Part shown: one piece after another, positions 7,826-16,590 of the stretch | How the letters are laid out: every line of letters begins with the position of its first letter | How positions within the stretch are numbered: the stretch's first letter is position 1 | Assembly: GCA_025352405.1 (NCBI GenBank) | Contig: JANXTM010000135.1 | Span: 1-34,868, forward strand | Source of the DNA: Polaromonas sp. | Lineage (GTDB): Bacteria > Pseudomonadota > Gammaproteobacteria > Burkholderiales > Burkholderiaceae_C | Direction of reading: 5' to 3' | Length of the DNA stretch: 34,868 nucleotides | The notes under the pieces: model-generated | What the model was told of the DNA's origin: nothing | Databases searched by the model: none | What the model saw: only the letters and a program-made list of their open reading frames with translations | Made by a program: the position numbers and the translations under genes

Positions 7826-7857
7826 GTTAATGATAACCATTCGTATTTAAAAATCAA
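7826..7857 (-). promoter_or_regulatory. hemP promoter with Fur box
   Basis: The plus-strand bases 7826-7844 (GTTAATGATAACCATTCGT) match the 19-base Fur consensus at 14 positions. On the minus strand a TTGATT -35 (7857..7852) and a TATCAT -10 (7835..7830) are 16 bases apart, and the box covers the -10 element. This is the standard geometry for iron-dependent repression of hemP. Confidence 0.75.
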
Positions 7858-7890
7858 ATTTTTCGTGGATTTATTTGTATCAAATGTTTT

Positions 7891-7915
7891 TCAAGCACCA
7901 GTTGTCGGTGCTTGA
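7891..7915. other. Perfect 9-bp hairpin after exbD
   Basis: TCAAGCACC and GGTGCTTGA flank a 7-base loop 31 bases beyond the exbD stop codon. No T-tract follows on the minus strand, so it is not a classical intrinsic terminator. It could protect the exbD 3' end or act as a protein-binding palindrome. Confidence 0.6.
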
Positions 7916-7946
7916 CATACCGTTATCCGCCGATATCCGCTCAGAT

Positions 7947-8369
7947 TCAGTTTTTGGGCTCGGTGACGAATCCGATTTTGCGCAGCCCCGCCTGCTGGGC
8001 TGCCGCCATGGCTTGCGCCACGCGTTCATAGCGCACATTTTTATCGCCACGTATGTGCAACTCCGGCTGCGGATTTTGGGTTGCTGCCAGCTTGAGCCGC
8101 GGCGCGAGGTCAGCGTCGGCCACCTGCGTTTCGTTGAGGAAATAAGCACCCTGTGCATTCACACTCAGGCGTATGGTTTCTGGCTTGATGTTTTGCGCCT
8201 CGTTGCTGGCACGCGGCAAATCAATGTTGACCGAGTGCTTCATCACAGGTATGGTGATGATAAATATAATGAGCAGCACCAGCATGATGTCGACCATCGG
8301 TGTCATGTTGATTTCGTTCATCACGTCGTCGTCTGTACCGACATTGAAGTCTCGGTTTCCAAAGGCCAT
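7947..8369 (-). CDS. exbD: Biopolymer transport protein ExbD
   Basis: ExbD forms the proton-driven motor with ExbB that energises TonB. The 140-residue protein has a short cytoplasmic N-terminus (DDDVMNEINMTPMVDIMLVL), a single transmembrane helix containing the conserved Asp of MVDIMLVLLIIFIIT, and a periplasmic domain ending RKIGFVTEPKN. The ATG at 8369 is preceded by AAAGGA. It follows exbB by 34 bases, so tonB-exbB-exbD look like one transcript. Confidence 0.96.
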   Translation of the reverse strand: MAFGNRDFNVGTDDDVMNEINMTPMVDIMLVLLIIFIITIPVMKHSVNIDLPRASNEAQNIKPETIRLSVNAQGAYFLNETQVADADLAPRLKLAATQNPQPELHIRGDKNVRYERVAQAMAAAQQAGLRKIGFVTEPKN

Positions 8370-8403
8370 GGCTAATCCTTTTTGATGTCGATGGTGTTCA
8401 AAC

Positions 8404-9117
8404 TCAGGCTTTTTTCACCGGCAGGACATTGGCCAAGCCACCTGTCTTGACGCGTGCGCCGGTCACAAAGTAGGCGTGCAGGTCATGTGCAAAACGGCTG
8501 AGTTTTTGCAGCATACCCTTGTTGCCACGTACCAGCGCGTTGTAGCCCAACACCGCTGGAATCGCCACCGCCAGGCCGAGCGCGGTCATGATCAGCGATT
8601 CGCCAATCGGCCCGGCCACCTTGTCGATGGTGGCTTGGCCCGCAACGCCAATAGACAGCAATGCGTGGTAGATGCCCCAGACGGTACCAAACAAGCCCAC
8701 AAACGGCGCGGTAGAGCCCACAGAAGCCAGGATGGCCAAGCCTGACTGCAGCTTTGACGTGAACTCGTCCATTGCGTTGCGCAGCGTGCGGGTGACCCAG
8801 TCGCTGATGTCAAGCGCGTCGTGCAGCTGCGCCTTGGTGCTCTGGTGGTGCAGCGTGGCTTCACGGCCTTCGAGGGCCAGCTGGCGAAACGGATTGACCG
8901 GGTCGCTGCCAAGTTTGGTGAGGCCAGCGGCAAAGTCCTCGCTGTGCCAGAAGTCTTCAGCGCTTTTGGCGATGTTTTTGTATTTGATCAGATCCAGCGC
9001 TTTGATGATGATGACCATCCACGAGGCGAGTGACATCAGCAGCAGCAGCAGCGCAACGGATTTGGTGACGATGTCGCCCTGGCTCCAGACATTGGCAAGA
9101 CCAAATTGGGAATTCAT
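8404..9117 (-). CDS. exbB: Biopolymer transport protein ExbB (MotA/TolQ/ExbB family)
   Basis: ExbB is the pentameric inner-membrane scaffold of the TonB motor. The protein has 237 residues. It has an N-terminal helix (SVALLLLLMSLASWMVIIIK), a cytoplasmic helical region, and the proton-channel helices containing GSTAPFVGLFGTVWGIYHAL and GESLIMTALGLAVAIPAVLG. These are the most conserved motifs of the MotA/TolQ/ExbB family. The ATG at 9117 has GGAG upstream at good spacing. It lies 61 bases downstream of tonB and 34 upstream of exbD. Confidence 0.96.
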   Translation of the reverse strand: MNSQFGLANVWSQGDIVTKSVALLLLLMSLASWMVIIIKALDLIKYKNIAKSAEDFWHSEDFAAGLTKLGSDPVNPFRQLALEGREATLHHQSTKAQLHDALDISDWVTRTLRNAMDEFTSKLQSGLAILASVGSTAPFVGLFGTVWGIYHALLSIGVAGQATIDKVAGPIGESLIMTALGLAVAIPAVLGYNALVRGNKGMLQKLSRFAHDLHAYFVTGARVKTGGLANVLPVKKA

Positions 9118-9178
9118 GAATTTTTACTCCACAGTACAAAAAATAACTCAAACAGGTAGCTCAAAAAAACTCCACTGT

Positions 9179-9943
9179 TTACTCAAGCACCCAATTGATG
9201 GGCACGTTAAACCACATCGCTTCTGGCACGCCACCACGTTTTCCAGGCACATAGCGCCAGCGCATCACGGTTGTCATGGCCGCCTGGTCAAGCCGTTCAA
9301 AGCCGCTGGACCTGGCGATTTCCGAGCGTTGCGGCAACCCGTCTGGCCCAATCAGCACGCGAACAGTGGTTTTGCCTTGTTCGTTGAGGCGTCGGCTGAT
9401 GGGCGGGTAGGGCGGCCTTGGATTTTGCAGGTAATCCGCGTCGCTCGATGGCAGCTGCACAGCCGGCGCTGCGGCAGACGCAACAGCAGCATTGACCCCA
9501 ACAGCTACCGGAGCGGTCACCGGTGCGAGTGGCGGTTGTGGCGTGGTGACGCCGACTGGTGCATTGGGCGAAGGTGTCGGGTCAGCAATTGCCAAAGGCT
9601 GGGTGGCCGGCTGCATCACGGGCTTGGCGACGATTTTTTTGACCGGTTTGGGCAACACCTGCGGTTTGGGCAATGGTGGGGTCAAGGGCTCGACTTTGGG
9701 TGTTGGTGGCTCTATGAATTGCGTCAACATTTCGGCCGGCACGACCAACTCTGCCGCGCGCATCAGCAGCCCGCTTTGCAGTGCCCATAGAAAAGCGACA
9801 TGCAGTACGACAACGGCGATGGCGATAAGGGCATTGCGGCTCAAAGGTTTTTGTCGAAGGGGGCGTTGACCCGCTGCGATGGTCCCGACAGGCATCGCAA
9901 GGGATGGCAGGCGTGGGGAAGTGGGCTCTGCTGTGGCGTTCAT
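9179..9943 (-). CDS. tonB: Energy transducer TonB
   Basis: TonB spans the periplasm and couples the ExbBD motor to outer-membrane receptors. The 254-residue protein has a cytoplasmic N-terminus, one transmembrane helix (ALIAIAVVVLHVAFLWALQ) that contains the conserved His in its second half, and a Pro/Lys-rich spacer (EPLTPPLPKPQVLPKPVKK). A C-terminal TonB domain follows (RPPYPPISRRLNEQGKTTVR through RWRYVPGKRGG). I chose the ATG at 9943; a TTG start at 9982 would add 13 residues, and neither has a clear ribosome binding site. It sits 131 bases downstream of bfd and may share its Fur-controlled promoter. Confidence 0.95.
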   Translation of the reverse strand: MNATAEPTSPRLPSLAMPVGTIAAGQRPLRQKPLSRNALIAIAVVVLHVAFLWALQSGLLMRAAELVVPAEMLTQFIEPPTPKVEPLTPPLPKPQVLPKPVKKIVAKPVMQPATQPLAIADPTPSPNAPVGVTTPQPPLAPVTAPVAVGVNAAVASAAAPAVQLPSSDADYLQNPRPPYPPISRRLNEQGKTTVRVLIGPDGLPQRSEIARSSGFERLDQAAMTTVMRWRYVPGKRGGVPEAMWFNVPINWVLE

Positions 9944-10074
9944 GGTGCTTGAGGTGATAGAAGTTGAGCGCCGGAATCGCAATCTGCAGCGTAGCGCAAA
10001 TAAGCCAGGCCGTGGCTAGCGGCGAAATACCCACCATGCGGAGCCAACCACCAGGATCAGGCTCATGCAGAATG

Positions 10075-10332
10075 CTACAAATGCTGCAGGGGAAGTTGTG
10101 AAACAGAGTGAGAGGTTTGCCATGCGCTGCCTTCCAGAAGGTTGCTGGCGAGCTTGATGTTGGCCGTAGGGCAGGTGCCGCATTGCGCCACGACATCCCG
10201 GACACAACCTTCGCATTGACCGCACTGGGTGGCTACACCGAGTTCAAACTGAATATCTTCAAAGCCCATGCCAGCACGTGCATGGCGGGCAATTTCGCGG
10301 TCAGAGACTCGGCGGCAGACGCAGACGATCAT
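10075..10332 (-). CDS. bfd: Bacterioferritin-associated ferredoxin Bfd ([2Fe-2S])
   Basis: Bfd is a small [2Fe-2S] protein that docks on bacterioferritin and reduces its stored iron so that it can be released. The 85-residue product opens MIVCVCRRVSD and continues QCGQCEGC. Cys4, Cys6, Cys37 and Cys40 match the cluster ligands of E. coli Bfd (4, 6, 38, 41), and an extra Cys43 is present. It is about 20 residues longer than E. coli Bfd at the C-terminus. The partner bacterioferritin gene is about 3.4 kb away in the same strand block. Its promoter contains a Fur-box-like palindrome between -35 and -10, matching the known induction of bfd in iron starvation. Confidence 0.94.
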   Translation of the reverse strand: MIVCVCRRVSDREIARHARAGMGFEDIQFELGVATQCGQCEGCVRDVVAQCGTCPTANIKLASNLLEGSAWQTSHSVSQLPLQHL

Positions 10333-10372
10333 GGATTGGCTTGCTGGTTTAATGATTTAATTCAATAGATCA

Positions 10373-10402
10373 ATTATAAATACGAATCTATCGCATTTGC
10401 AA
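10373..10402 (-). promoter_or_regulatory. bfd promoter with Fur box in the spacer
   Basis: On the minus strand a TTGCAA -35 (10402..10397) and a perfect TATAAT -10 (10378..10373) are 18 bases apart. The spacer is filled by a near-palindrome, AAATACGAAT-CT-ATCGCATTT on the plus strand (10378-10398), of the AATRCGAAT type used by betaproteobacterial Fur. Repression by occlusion of RNA polymerase is expected. Confidence 0.75.
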
Positions 10403-10495
10403 TCAGTTTATAGCATCGTTTTGCATTAATGGGGCCCAGTTCGGTTTTGGGCATTGGAAATGTAGAAGAAAGTAGCGCTGCGGCAGAATTAACGG

Positions 10496-10522
10496 GGGCG
10501 TGAAGCTATACTTTTTATAGCA
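10496..10522. repeat. Dispersed intergenic repeat, copy C (diverged)
   Basis: The sequence has GGGCG followed by GCTATACTTTTTATAGCA. It matches the second half of copies A and B well and the first half poorly. GCTATA and TATAGC form a short hairpin. It lies 30-56 bases beyond the stop codon of the PiuC-like gene. Confidence 0.5.
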
Positions 10523-10551
10523 GCATCATTTTTCGGCTGTCCACGTTAGCT

Positions 10552-11274
10552 TCAAACATCCGCCCACATGCGCAGCAGGTTGTGATAGCAGCCGGTCAGG
10601 CGCACCACCTCCGGGCTTTCGGGCCGGTTGGCACCATCAGGCTCGCCTTGTCGGTTGTCCCAGTCTTTTTGCCGCAGTGCCGTGATGGACATGTCCATGT
10701 CGTAGAGCAGTCGCCTTTGCGCATCAAGCCGGACCATGCTTTCGATCCAGAAAAAACAGGCCAGCCGCTCACCCCGGGTGACAGGCTCCACACGGTGCAC
10801 CGAAGTACCGGGATACATCACCAGGTCGCCCGCGTCAAACTTGATCCGCTGCTCGCCGTAAGTGTCCTGCACCACCAGCTCGCCACCGTCATAGCTGGCC
10901 AAGTCACTTAAAAACAGCGTGCATGAAATGTCTGTTCTGACGTGCTTGGCCGTGGCGGCATGCGTACGCACAGCGTTGTCAACGTGCATGCCAAACGCGT
11001 TGGTCTGACCAACATAGCGGTTGAACAGGGGCGGGTAGACCGATTTGGGCAAGGCCCCGGTGATGAACATCGGGTTACGTGCCAGGGCGACCGACACAAT
11101 GTGCCGCGCTTGCTGGGCTACCGGCAGGTCTTCCGGCAATTGCAGGTTGTTTTTGACCGTGCCACTCTGGCTGCCGGCGGTGACCCGGCCATCGGTCCAG
11201 TCTGCCGACAGGACCAATTGACGGACCTGCGCCAGTTCTTCGGGCGTGAGCGCTTGAGGAATGCGAAGTAGCAT
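10552..11274 (-). CDS. piuC: PiuC/YbiX-type Fe(II)/2-oxoglutarate-dependent hydroxylase
   Basis: This 240-residue protein matches the PKHD-type hydroxylase family (PiuC in Pseudomonas, YbiX in E. coli), which lies next to catecholate-type siderophore receptors. The double-stranded beta-helix iron ligands are visible as HVDNAVR (His and Asp) and [14 protein letters not shown] (second His plus the 2-oxoglutarate-binding Arg). The C-terminus [16 protein letters not shown] is typical. The physiological substrate is not established; a role in processing siderophores or in iron-linked regulation has been proposed. The start codon at 11274 lies 28 bases after the receptor stop, so the two genes are probably cotranscribed under the receptor's Fur box. 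Confidence 0.92.
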   Translation of the reverse strand: MLLRIPQALTPEELAQVRQLVLSADWTDGRVTAGSQSGTVKNNLQLPEDLPVAQQARHIVSVALARNPMFITGALPKSVYPPLFNRYVGQTNAFGMHVDNAVRTHAATAKHVRTDISCTLFLSDLASYDGGELVVQDTYGEQRIKFDAGDLVMYPGTSVHRVEPVTRGERLACFFWIESMVRLDAQRRLLYDMDMSITALRQKDWDNRQGEPDGANRPESPEVVRLTGCYHNLLRMWADV

Positions 11275-11302
11275 GCGTATTTTTTTAGGGGGGTGTCAGG
11301 CT

Positions 11303-13492
11303 TTAAAACTTGCTCGTGAGTGTCACACGCACACTGCGCTCTTGCCCAGGAGCTGCAAAGCCGCGGTACAGCGAGTTGAAATAGACCTTGTTGAGCGCGT
11401 TGTCGATGTTGAGCTTGACGGTGTTGCCCTGGTTGATGGCGTACTCCAGCAAGGCGTCTACTTTGGCATAACCCGGTGCGCGGTTGGTGGAAGTCACGCT
11501 GTTGGCGGGCTTGTTCTGGCTCACGGCTGTCAGGCCGCCGCCAATGCGCCATTTGTCGCCCATGCGGTAGGTCGTGAACAGCGTGGCCTGGCGGGTTGGG
11601 CTCAGGCCGGGGTTTTGGCCGACTTCAGCTTGGCCGGCAGCGTTGGAGCCCGATTTATCAATGACAGCACGCAAAAATCCCAGGCCTGCAAACACGTCCC
11701 ACTGCGGGTTGATACGCCCGGCGACTTCAAACTCCAGTGCATCGGTGTGGCGCTGGCCTGACAGCAGAAACGAATTGTTGGCGGTGTCAATGTCGGTGTT
11801 GCGCTCGTTGTATTTGTCGGTACGGGCCAGAGCTGTGCGCAGCGACAAGTCACCGTCATACAGCTCCCACTTGGCACCGATTTCCATGTTGCGGCTGCTC
11901 TCGGGCGGTGTATTGGCTGTTTGTGGGTCAAACTGGTACAAATCGCCAGACGTGTTGAACGATGTGCCGTACGCCGCGTAATAGCTGACCTCTTGCGTTG
12001 GCTGGTACATCAGGCCCAGCCGCTTGCTGAGCAGGTTGTCCGAGCGCGACAACGGCGTGTTGTTCGGCAGGGCGTTACCGCTGCGGTCATAGTCGCCCGA
12101 GAAGCGGTCTACGCGCAGGCCACCGACGAGTTTCCAGTGCGGTGTCAGGTCAATCGTGTCCTGCATATACAGACCCAATGTGGTGGCCTTGAAGCGGGTG
12201 GCAAAGCGGTCTACCAGATTGCTCGACAGCCCGGCACTGTTGGGGTTGCCCACGGTAGTGGAAGCCTTGGTCGCCGTGATGTTCGGGTAGGTGAAGCGGC
12301 TTGAGTTTTCTACCGCGTATTCACCGCCAACCAGAATGCTGTTTTTCAGGCCAAACCACTGCGCCCTGGTGATGTAGTCTGTCTGGAAGAAGCTGTGGTG
12401 CTCTTCACCGGATTTCGCATTGGTGCGGCGGGTGACCACCGTGTTCGGGTTCAGGTTGAAAATCGTCGTACCGGCTGCAAAACTCGACTGGGTTGCCCAC
12501 ATGGCGCGTGAGTAGTAACCATCCCGAACCGCCGTTTTCAGGCTGCTGCCGTCGGCCCATCGATGGGTGTGGCTCAGCGTCAGTGCGTCAGCATTGTCGT
12601 TCTGGAAATCGCTGTCCAGACCGTACCAGTATTTGTTAGTAGGCGACGGTGCAGGGCGGTCGTTCAGCCATGCAAAGCCCCAATCTGGCCGATCGTTGTA
12701 ATGAAGATGCGAATAGCTCACCTGAAACTCGTCAGCCGTGCCAATGCCCCAGCGGTAGTCAAGTGCAAGGCCTCGGCGATGCGTTTGTGCGCTGGCAATG
12801 TCGCCACGGCTGCGGCTGTCGGTGGTCATGGCGTTGATGCGCAAGGCTGCGTCGTCTGCTAACTTGAAGTTGAAGTCACCCTGCAACCGCTGGTAGCCCT
12901 GCGTGCCAATGGTCGCATTGACTTCATGCTCGGTAATCAAGCGCGGCTGCTTGCTGACCTGGTTGATGACGCCGCCAGTAGAACCCCGCCCAAACAGCAT
13001 GGAGGCCGCGCCGCGCAAGACTTCGACCCTGTCAATGTTGAATGTGTCGCGGTTGTACTGGGCAATGTCACGCATACCATCAAGGTAAATGTCACCGGCT
13101 GCGCTGAAACCACGTAAACGGACGTTGTCGCCCACGCGTCCACCTTCTGCCGCCTCAAAAGTTATACCCACGACGTTTTCAAGCGCGCTTTTCAAGCTGT
13201 CTTTGCCTTGGTCATGGAGCAGTTTTTCGTTGACGATGGTCAAAGACTGGGGAATGTCTTTGGCAGCCAGGGGCATTTTGCCCACGCTGGTAACACCGCT
13301 TTGGTAGGTTTGCGCCGCCCGGTCCCGCGTGCCTGTGACTGTGACCGGTGCGAGCGTTTTACTATCAGGCGTTTCTGTGGGTAGGCTTTGTGCCCAGGCA
13401 GACACAGAAGCAGCGAGCATGAGCGCGCCCAGGGGAAGCAAGGCGTTTTCTGAAGCGGGAGTCGGGGAAGAGTATGTCAAGGTGGCCTCCAT
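11303..13492 (-). CDS. TonB-dependent siderophore receptor (Fiu/PiuA-like)
   Basis: This 729-residue outer-membrane receptor has a signal sequence ending near VSAWAQ, a TonB box-like APVTVTG, and a plug domain (AAKDIPQSLTIVNEKLLHDQ, then DNVRLRGFSAAGDIYLDGMR and VEVLRGAASMLFGRGSTGG). A 22-strand type barrel follows, ending in the expected terminal Phe (VRVTLTSKF). The neighbouring PiuC-type hydroxylase suggests a Fiu/PiuA-like receptor for catecholate siderophores or their breakdown products; the ligand is not shown by sequence alone. The signal peptide is unusual in lacking Lys or Arg in its n-region from the ATG at 13492, and no in-frame upstream start was found. A Fur box lies about 120 bases upstream. 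Confidence 0.93.
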   Translation of the reverse strand: MEATLTYSSPTPASENALLPLGALMLAASVSAWAQSLPTETPDSKTLAPVTVTGTRDRAAQTYQSGVTSVGKMPLAAKDIPQSLTIVNEKLLHDQGKDSLKSALENVVGITFEAAEGGRVGDNVRLRGFSAAGDIYLDGMRDIAQYNRDTFNIDRVEVLRGAASMLFGRGSTGGVINQVSKQPRLITEHEVNATIGTQGYQRLQGDFNFKLADDAALRINAMTTDSRSRGDIASAQTHRRGLALDYRWGIGTADEFQVSYSHLHYNDRPDWGFAWLNDRPAPSPTNKYWYGLDSDFQNDNADALTLSHTHRWADGSSLKTAVRDGYYSRAMWATQSSFAAGTTIFNLNPNTVVTRRTNAKSGEEHHSFFQTDYITRAQWFGLKNSILVGGEYAVENSSRFTYPNITATKASTTVGNPNSAGLSSNLVDRFATRFKATTLGLYMQDTIDLTPHWKLVGGLRVDRFSGDYDRSGNALPNNTPLSRSDNLLSKRLGLMYQPTQEVSYYAAYGTSFNTSGDLYQFDPQTANTPPESSRNMEIGAKWELYDGDLSLRTALARTDKYNERNTDIDTANNSFLLSGQRHTDALEFEVAGRINPQWDVFAGLGFLRAVIDKSGSNAAGQAEVGQNPGLSPTRQATLFTTYRMGDKWRIGGGLTAVSQNKPANSVTSTNRAPGYAKVDALLEYAINQGNTVKLNIDNALNKVYFNSLYRGFAAPGQERSVRVTLTSKF

Positions 13493-13599
13493 GCGGGGTT
13501 CTGCCCATGATGGCGAGAACCGGATTTCAGGAAATAGCTTGGCTTTGCTCGAAGCAATTCTTGAAAACGCGAGTTGGCTGGCTGTGTAAATTCGATACT

Positions 13600-13630
13600 A
13601 TTGTATATTAAATAAGAATGATTCGCATTG
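13600..13630 (-). promoter_or_regulatory. Receptor promoter region with Fur box
   Basis: Bases 13611-13630 (AATAAGAATGATTCGCATTG) form a Fur-type palindrome, AATAAGAAT-G-ATTCGCATT. On the minus strand a TACAAT -10 element (13605..13600) follows immediately, so the box occupies the spacer and -35 region. A good -35 hexamer was not identified. Confidence 0.7.
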
Positions 13631-13682
13631 CATAAATTTAACACTATGCAATGTTTTAGTCTAAAAAAAGCAAGAATAAAAA

Positions 13683-13707
13683 CAAAAACGGGACCTTCTT
13701 GGTCCCG
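13683..13707 (-). terminator. Terminator after bacterioferritin gene
   Basis: Read on the minus strand, CGGGACC-AAGAA-GGTCCCG is followed by TTTTTGTTTTT, 23 bases past the bfr stop codon. Confidence 0.9.
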
Positions 13708-13729
13708 CGTGTAGTGGCTTCAGGCTAAA

Positions 13730-14206
13730 TTAACTGAGTTCGCCCATCTGGCTTTGCAAGTAGTTTTGTAGCCCGACTTTGTCAATCAGGTCAATCTGGG
13801 TCTCGAGAAAATCGATGTGCTCTTCGGTGTCGTCCAAAATGCCCTGTAACAGCTCGCGTGAAACGTAGTCACGAACGCTTTCGCAGTGCGCCATGCCTGC
13901 CTTGATGGTGGCTTGAGCGCCCATTTCCATTTTCAAGTCACAGCCCAGCGCCTCCGGTACGTTCTCGCCAATCATTAACTTGCCCAAGTCCTGCAGATTG
14001 GGCAGACCATCGAGCATGAAGATGCGGTCCATCAGCTTGTCCGCATGCTTCATCTCGCCAATGGATTCTTCGTATTCCTTCTTGGCGAGCTTGTCCAGGC
14101 CCCAGTGTTTATACATGCGGTAATGCAGAAAATACTGGTTAATGGCCGTCAGCTCGTTTTTAAGTTGAGCCTGCAGATGGGTAATGACTTGGGCGTCGCC
14201 TTTCAT
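13730..14206 (-). CDS. bfr: Bacterioferritin
   Basis: Bfr is a 24-subunit iron-storage shell with a di-iron ferroxidase centre and haem bound between subunits. The 158-residue protein begins MKGDAQVITHLQAQLKNELT. Ferroxidase ligands Glu18, Glu51 and His54 and the haem ligand Met52 (ESIGEMKHAD) fall at the same positions as in E. coli Bfr. ATG 14206 has AAGGA upstream; the frame extends to 14251 but the extension is not family-like. It is followed by a terminator. The gene is about 3.4 kb from bfd. No Fur box was seen upstream, which fits the common pattern of bfr being expressed when iron is plentiful. Confidence 0.97.
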   Translation of the reverse strand: MKGDAQVITHLQAQLKNELTAINQYFLHYRMYKHWGLDKLAKKEYEESIGEMKHADKLMDRIFMLDGLPNLQDLGKLMIGENVPEALGCDLKMEMGAQATIKAGMAHCESVRDYVSRELLQGILDDTEEHIDFLETQIDLIDKVGLQNYLQSQMGELS

Positions 14207-14231
14207 GGCAAATCCTTTTAGGTTTTCAGAA

Positions 14232-14261
14232 TCTATATTGTGTGCGGCCAAAATATATCAA
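14232..14261 (-). promoter_or_regulatory. Candidate bfr promoter
   Basis: On the minus strand TTGATA (14261..14256) and TATAGA (14237..14232) are separated by 18 bases and end 26 bases before the bfr start codon. This is a plausible sigma-70 promoter by eye only. Confidence 0.45.
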
Positions 14262-14329
14262 GCAAGAAAAAACCGCCATAACCCCACTCTGCTCTTCTGA
14301 GCGCGAATGGAATTGATAGCCATTTATGG

Positions 14330-15901
14330 TTAGGCTGCAGGGGCTGACGTGCGCATCAGGTGGTCAAACGCGCCCAGTGCCGCCTTGGCACCGTCACCTG
14401 CTGCAATGATGATTTGCTTGAAAGGCACGGTCGTTGCGTCACCCGCGGCAAAAACGCCTGGTACCGAGGTTTGCCCTTTGGCATCCACCACGATCTCACC
14501 GTGCCTGGACAATTCGACCACGCCTTTGAGCCAGTCGGTGTTGGGAATCAGACCGATCTGGATAAACACACCTTCGAGGGCCACGGTGCGTAGCTCGCTG
14601 CTTGCCCGGTCTTTATAAATTAGGCCATTGACTTTCTGATCACCGGTGATTTCGGTGGTTTGTGCGTTGGTCAACACAGTCACATTTTTCAGGCTGTGCA
14701 GCTTGCGCACCAGCACCGCATCGGCACGCAGCGCGGTGTCGTACTCAATCAGAGTCACATGACCGACCAAGCCTGCAAGGTCAATCGCCGCTTCGACGCC
14801 CGAATTGCCGCCGCCAATCACCGCCACATGCTTACCCTTGAACAGCGGGCCATCGCAATGGGGGCAGTAGGCCACGCCTTTGTTCTTGAATTCGGCTTCG
14901 CCGGGCACGTTTATGTTGCGCCAGCGCGCACCGGTTGAAATGACGACCGATTTGCTGCGCAGCGATGCACCGCTTTCAAGCTGAACTTCAATCAGGTCTT
15001 TGTTTAATCCCGTATTTAGCACCAGGGCCTTGGCGCGTTGCATGTTCATGATGTCCACGTCATAGCTGCGCACATGCTGCTCCAGTGCCAGTGCAAATTT
15101 GGGACCGTCGGTTTCTTTTACCGAGATGAAATTTTCAATACCCAACGTGTCAAGTGTCTGGCCGCCAAAGCGTTCGGAGGCAACTCCAGTACGGATGCCC
15201 TTGCGTGCTGCGTACACCGCAGCGGCTGCGCCTGCTGGCCCACCGCCGACGATCAGCATGTCGAAGGCTTCCTTACCTTCAATCTTCTTGGCTTCACGCG
15301 CAACACCGCCGGTGTCGATTTTGGCCAGGATTTCTTCCAGGCTCATGCGGCCTTGGCTGAACTCGGTGCCGTTCAAAAATACGGTTGGCACCGCCATGAT
15401 CTGGCGTGCCTTGACCTCGTCCTGAAACAGAGAACCATCAATCATTGTGGTGCGGATACGCGGGTTTTGCACCGCCATCAAATTCAATGCCTGCACCACG
15501 TCAGGGCAGCTGTGGCAGCTCAGCGAAATGTAGATCTCGAACTCAAAATCACCATCCAGCGCGCGAATCTGCTGAAGCACATCTTCTTCAACCTTGGGCG
15601 GGTACCCGCCAACCTGCAGCAGTGCCAGGATCAACGATGTGAACTCGTGGCCCATAGGCAAACCGGCAAAACGCGGACCGTGGTTTTCACTTGGGCGGTT
15701 GATCGAAAACGAGGGCTTGCGCAGGTTGTCGCCCCGGCTCTCGGTAACCGTAACCAGAGGCGATGAATCCGTGATGTCTTTAAGCAGCGACTGCAGCTCA
15801 CCCGAGGCCGCGCTGTCGTCCAGCGACGCGACGATTTCTATCGGCTGCGTAGCGCGTTCGAGATAACTTTTCAGTTGGGCTTTGGTGGCTGCGTCGAGCA
15901 T
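14330..15901 (-). CDS. ahpF: Alkyl hydroperoxide reductase subunit F
   Basis: AhpF transfers electrons from NADH through FAD and two disulfide centres to AhpC. The 523-residue protein has the N-terminal double thioredoxin-like domain with Cys129/Cys132 (SCHSCPD). It has the FAD motif [20 protein letters not shown] near 215-234, the reductase disulfide Cys346/Cys349 ([12 protein letters not shown]), and an NAD(P) motif [17 protein letters not shown] near 361-377. A C-terminal [13 protein letters not shown] signature completes it. All redox cysteines are present and their numbering matches E. coli. The ATG at 15901 has GTGAG upstream. It follows ahpC across a 75-base gap that contains a terminator, so read-through or its own promoter must supply expression. 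Confidence 0.97.
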   Translation of the reverse strand: MLDAATKAQLKSYLERATQPIEIVASLDDSAASGELQSLLKDITDSSPLVTVTESRGDNLRKPSFSINRPSENHGPRFAGLPMGHEFTSLILALLQVGGYPPKVEEDVLQQIRALDGDFEFEIYISLSCHSCPDVVQALNLMAVQNPRIRTTMIDGSLFQDEVKARQIMAVPTVFLNGTEFSQGRMSLEEILAKIDTGGVAREAKKIEGKEAFDMLIVGGGPAGAAAAVYAARKGIRTGVASERFGGQTLDTLGIENFISVKETDGPKFALALEQHVRSYDVDIMNMQRAKALVLNTGLNKDLIEVQLESGASLRSKSVVISTGARWRNINVPGEAEFKNKGVAYCPHCDGPLFKGKHVAVIGGGNSGVEAAIDLAGLVGHVTLIEYDTALRADAVLVRKLHSLKNVTVLTNAQTTEITGDQKVNGLIYKDRASSELRTVALEGVFIQIGLIPNTDWLKGVVELSRHGEIVVDAKGQTSVPGVFAAGDATTVPFKQIIIAAGDGAKAALGAFDHLMRTSAPAA

Positions 15902-15931
15902 GATGGACTCACTTTAAAAATGGGGAGAAAT

Positions 15932-15959
15932 AAAAAAGCCCGGACGCGAACGCCCGGGC
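15932..15959 (-). terminator. Intergenic terminator between ahpC and ahpF
   Basis: On the minus strand GCCCGG and CCGGGC arms enclose a 10-base loop and are followed by TTTTTTA, 18 bases past the ahpC stop. It would make ahpC more abundant than ahpF, as the peroxiredoxin usually is. Confidence 0.85.
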
Positions 15960-15976
15960 CAGGGCGTACAAGCCGC

Positions 15977-16540
15977 TTAGATCTTGCCGACCAGGTCGAA
16001 CGAAGGCGCGAGGGTCTTAGCACCTTCGTTCCACTTGGCTGGGCAGACTTCACCTGGATGGGCCGCGGTGTACTGGGCGGCCTTGAGCTTGCGCAGGGTT
16101 TCCTTGACGTCGCGGGCGATTTCGTTGGAATGCACTTCAGCGGTCTTGATGATGCCTTCAGGATTGATCACAAAGGTGCCGCGCAGTGCCAGACCCTCTT
16201 CAGGAATGTGTACGCCAAATGCGTTGGTCAGGGTGTGGGTAGGGTCGCCGACCAACGGGAATTTGGCCTTGCCGACAGCCGGGGAGGTGTCATGCCACAC
16301 CTTGTGGGAGAAGTGTGTATCTGTGGTCACGATGTAGACCTCCGCGCCCATCTTCTGGAATTCTGGGTAGTTGTCGGCTGCATCTTCGACTTCGGTCGGG
16401 CAGTTGAAGGTAAATGCAGCCGGCATGAAAATCAGGACCGACCATTTGCCCTTGAGCGATTCATTTGAAACCTCGATGAACTTGCCGTTGAGATAGGCCT
16501 GGGTCTTGAATGGCTGAACTTGGGTGTTGATCAATGACAT
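15977..16540 (-). CDS. ahpC: Alkyl hydroperoxide reductase subunit C (2-Cys peroxiredoxin)
   Basis: AhpC reduces hydrogen peroxide and organic peroxides in the cytoplasm. The 187-residue protein carries the peroxidatic Cys47 in PAAFTFNCPTE, where the catalytic Pro, Thr and Cys are present, and the resolving Cys166 in GEVCPAKW. Length and cysteine positions match E. coli AhpC. The PAAF segment has Ala where many AhpC proteins have Asp (PADF). The ATG at 16540 is preceded by AAAGGA. Upstream DNA has a TATACT -10 and an OxyR-like half-site, consistent with peroxide induction. Confidence 0.97.
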   Translation of the reverse strand: MSLINTQVQPFKTQAYLNGKFIEVSNESLKGKWSVLIFMPAAFTFNCPTEVEDAADNYPEFQKMGAEVYIVTTDTHFSHKVWHDTSPAVGKAKFPLVGDPTHTLTNAFGVHIPEEGLALRGTFVINPEGIIKTAEVHSNEIARDVKETLRKLKAAQYTAAHPGEVCPAKWNEGAKTLAPSFDLVGKI

Positions 16541-16590
16541 GTGTATTTCCTTTAAGTTGTAGAAGTAGTCAAAACTACGAATCGATATAT

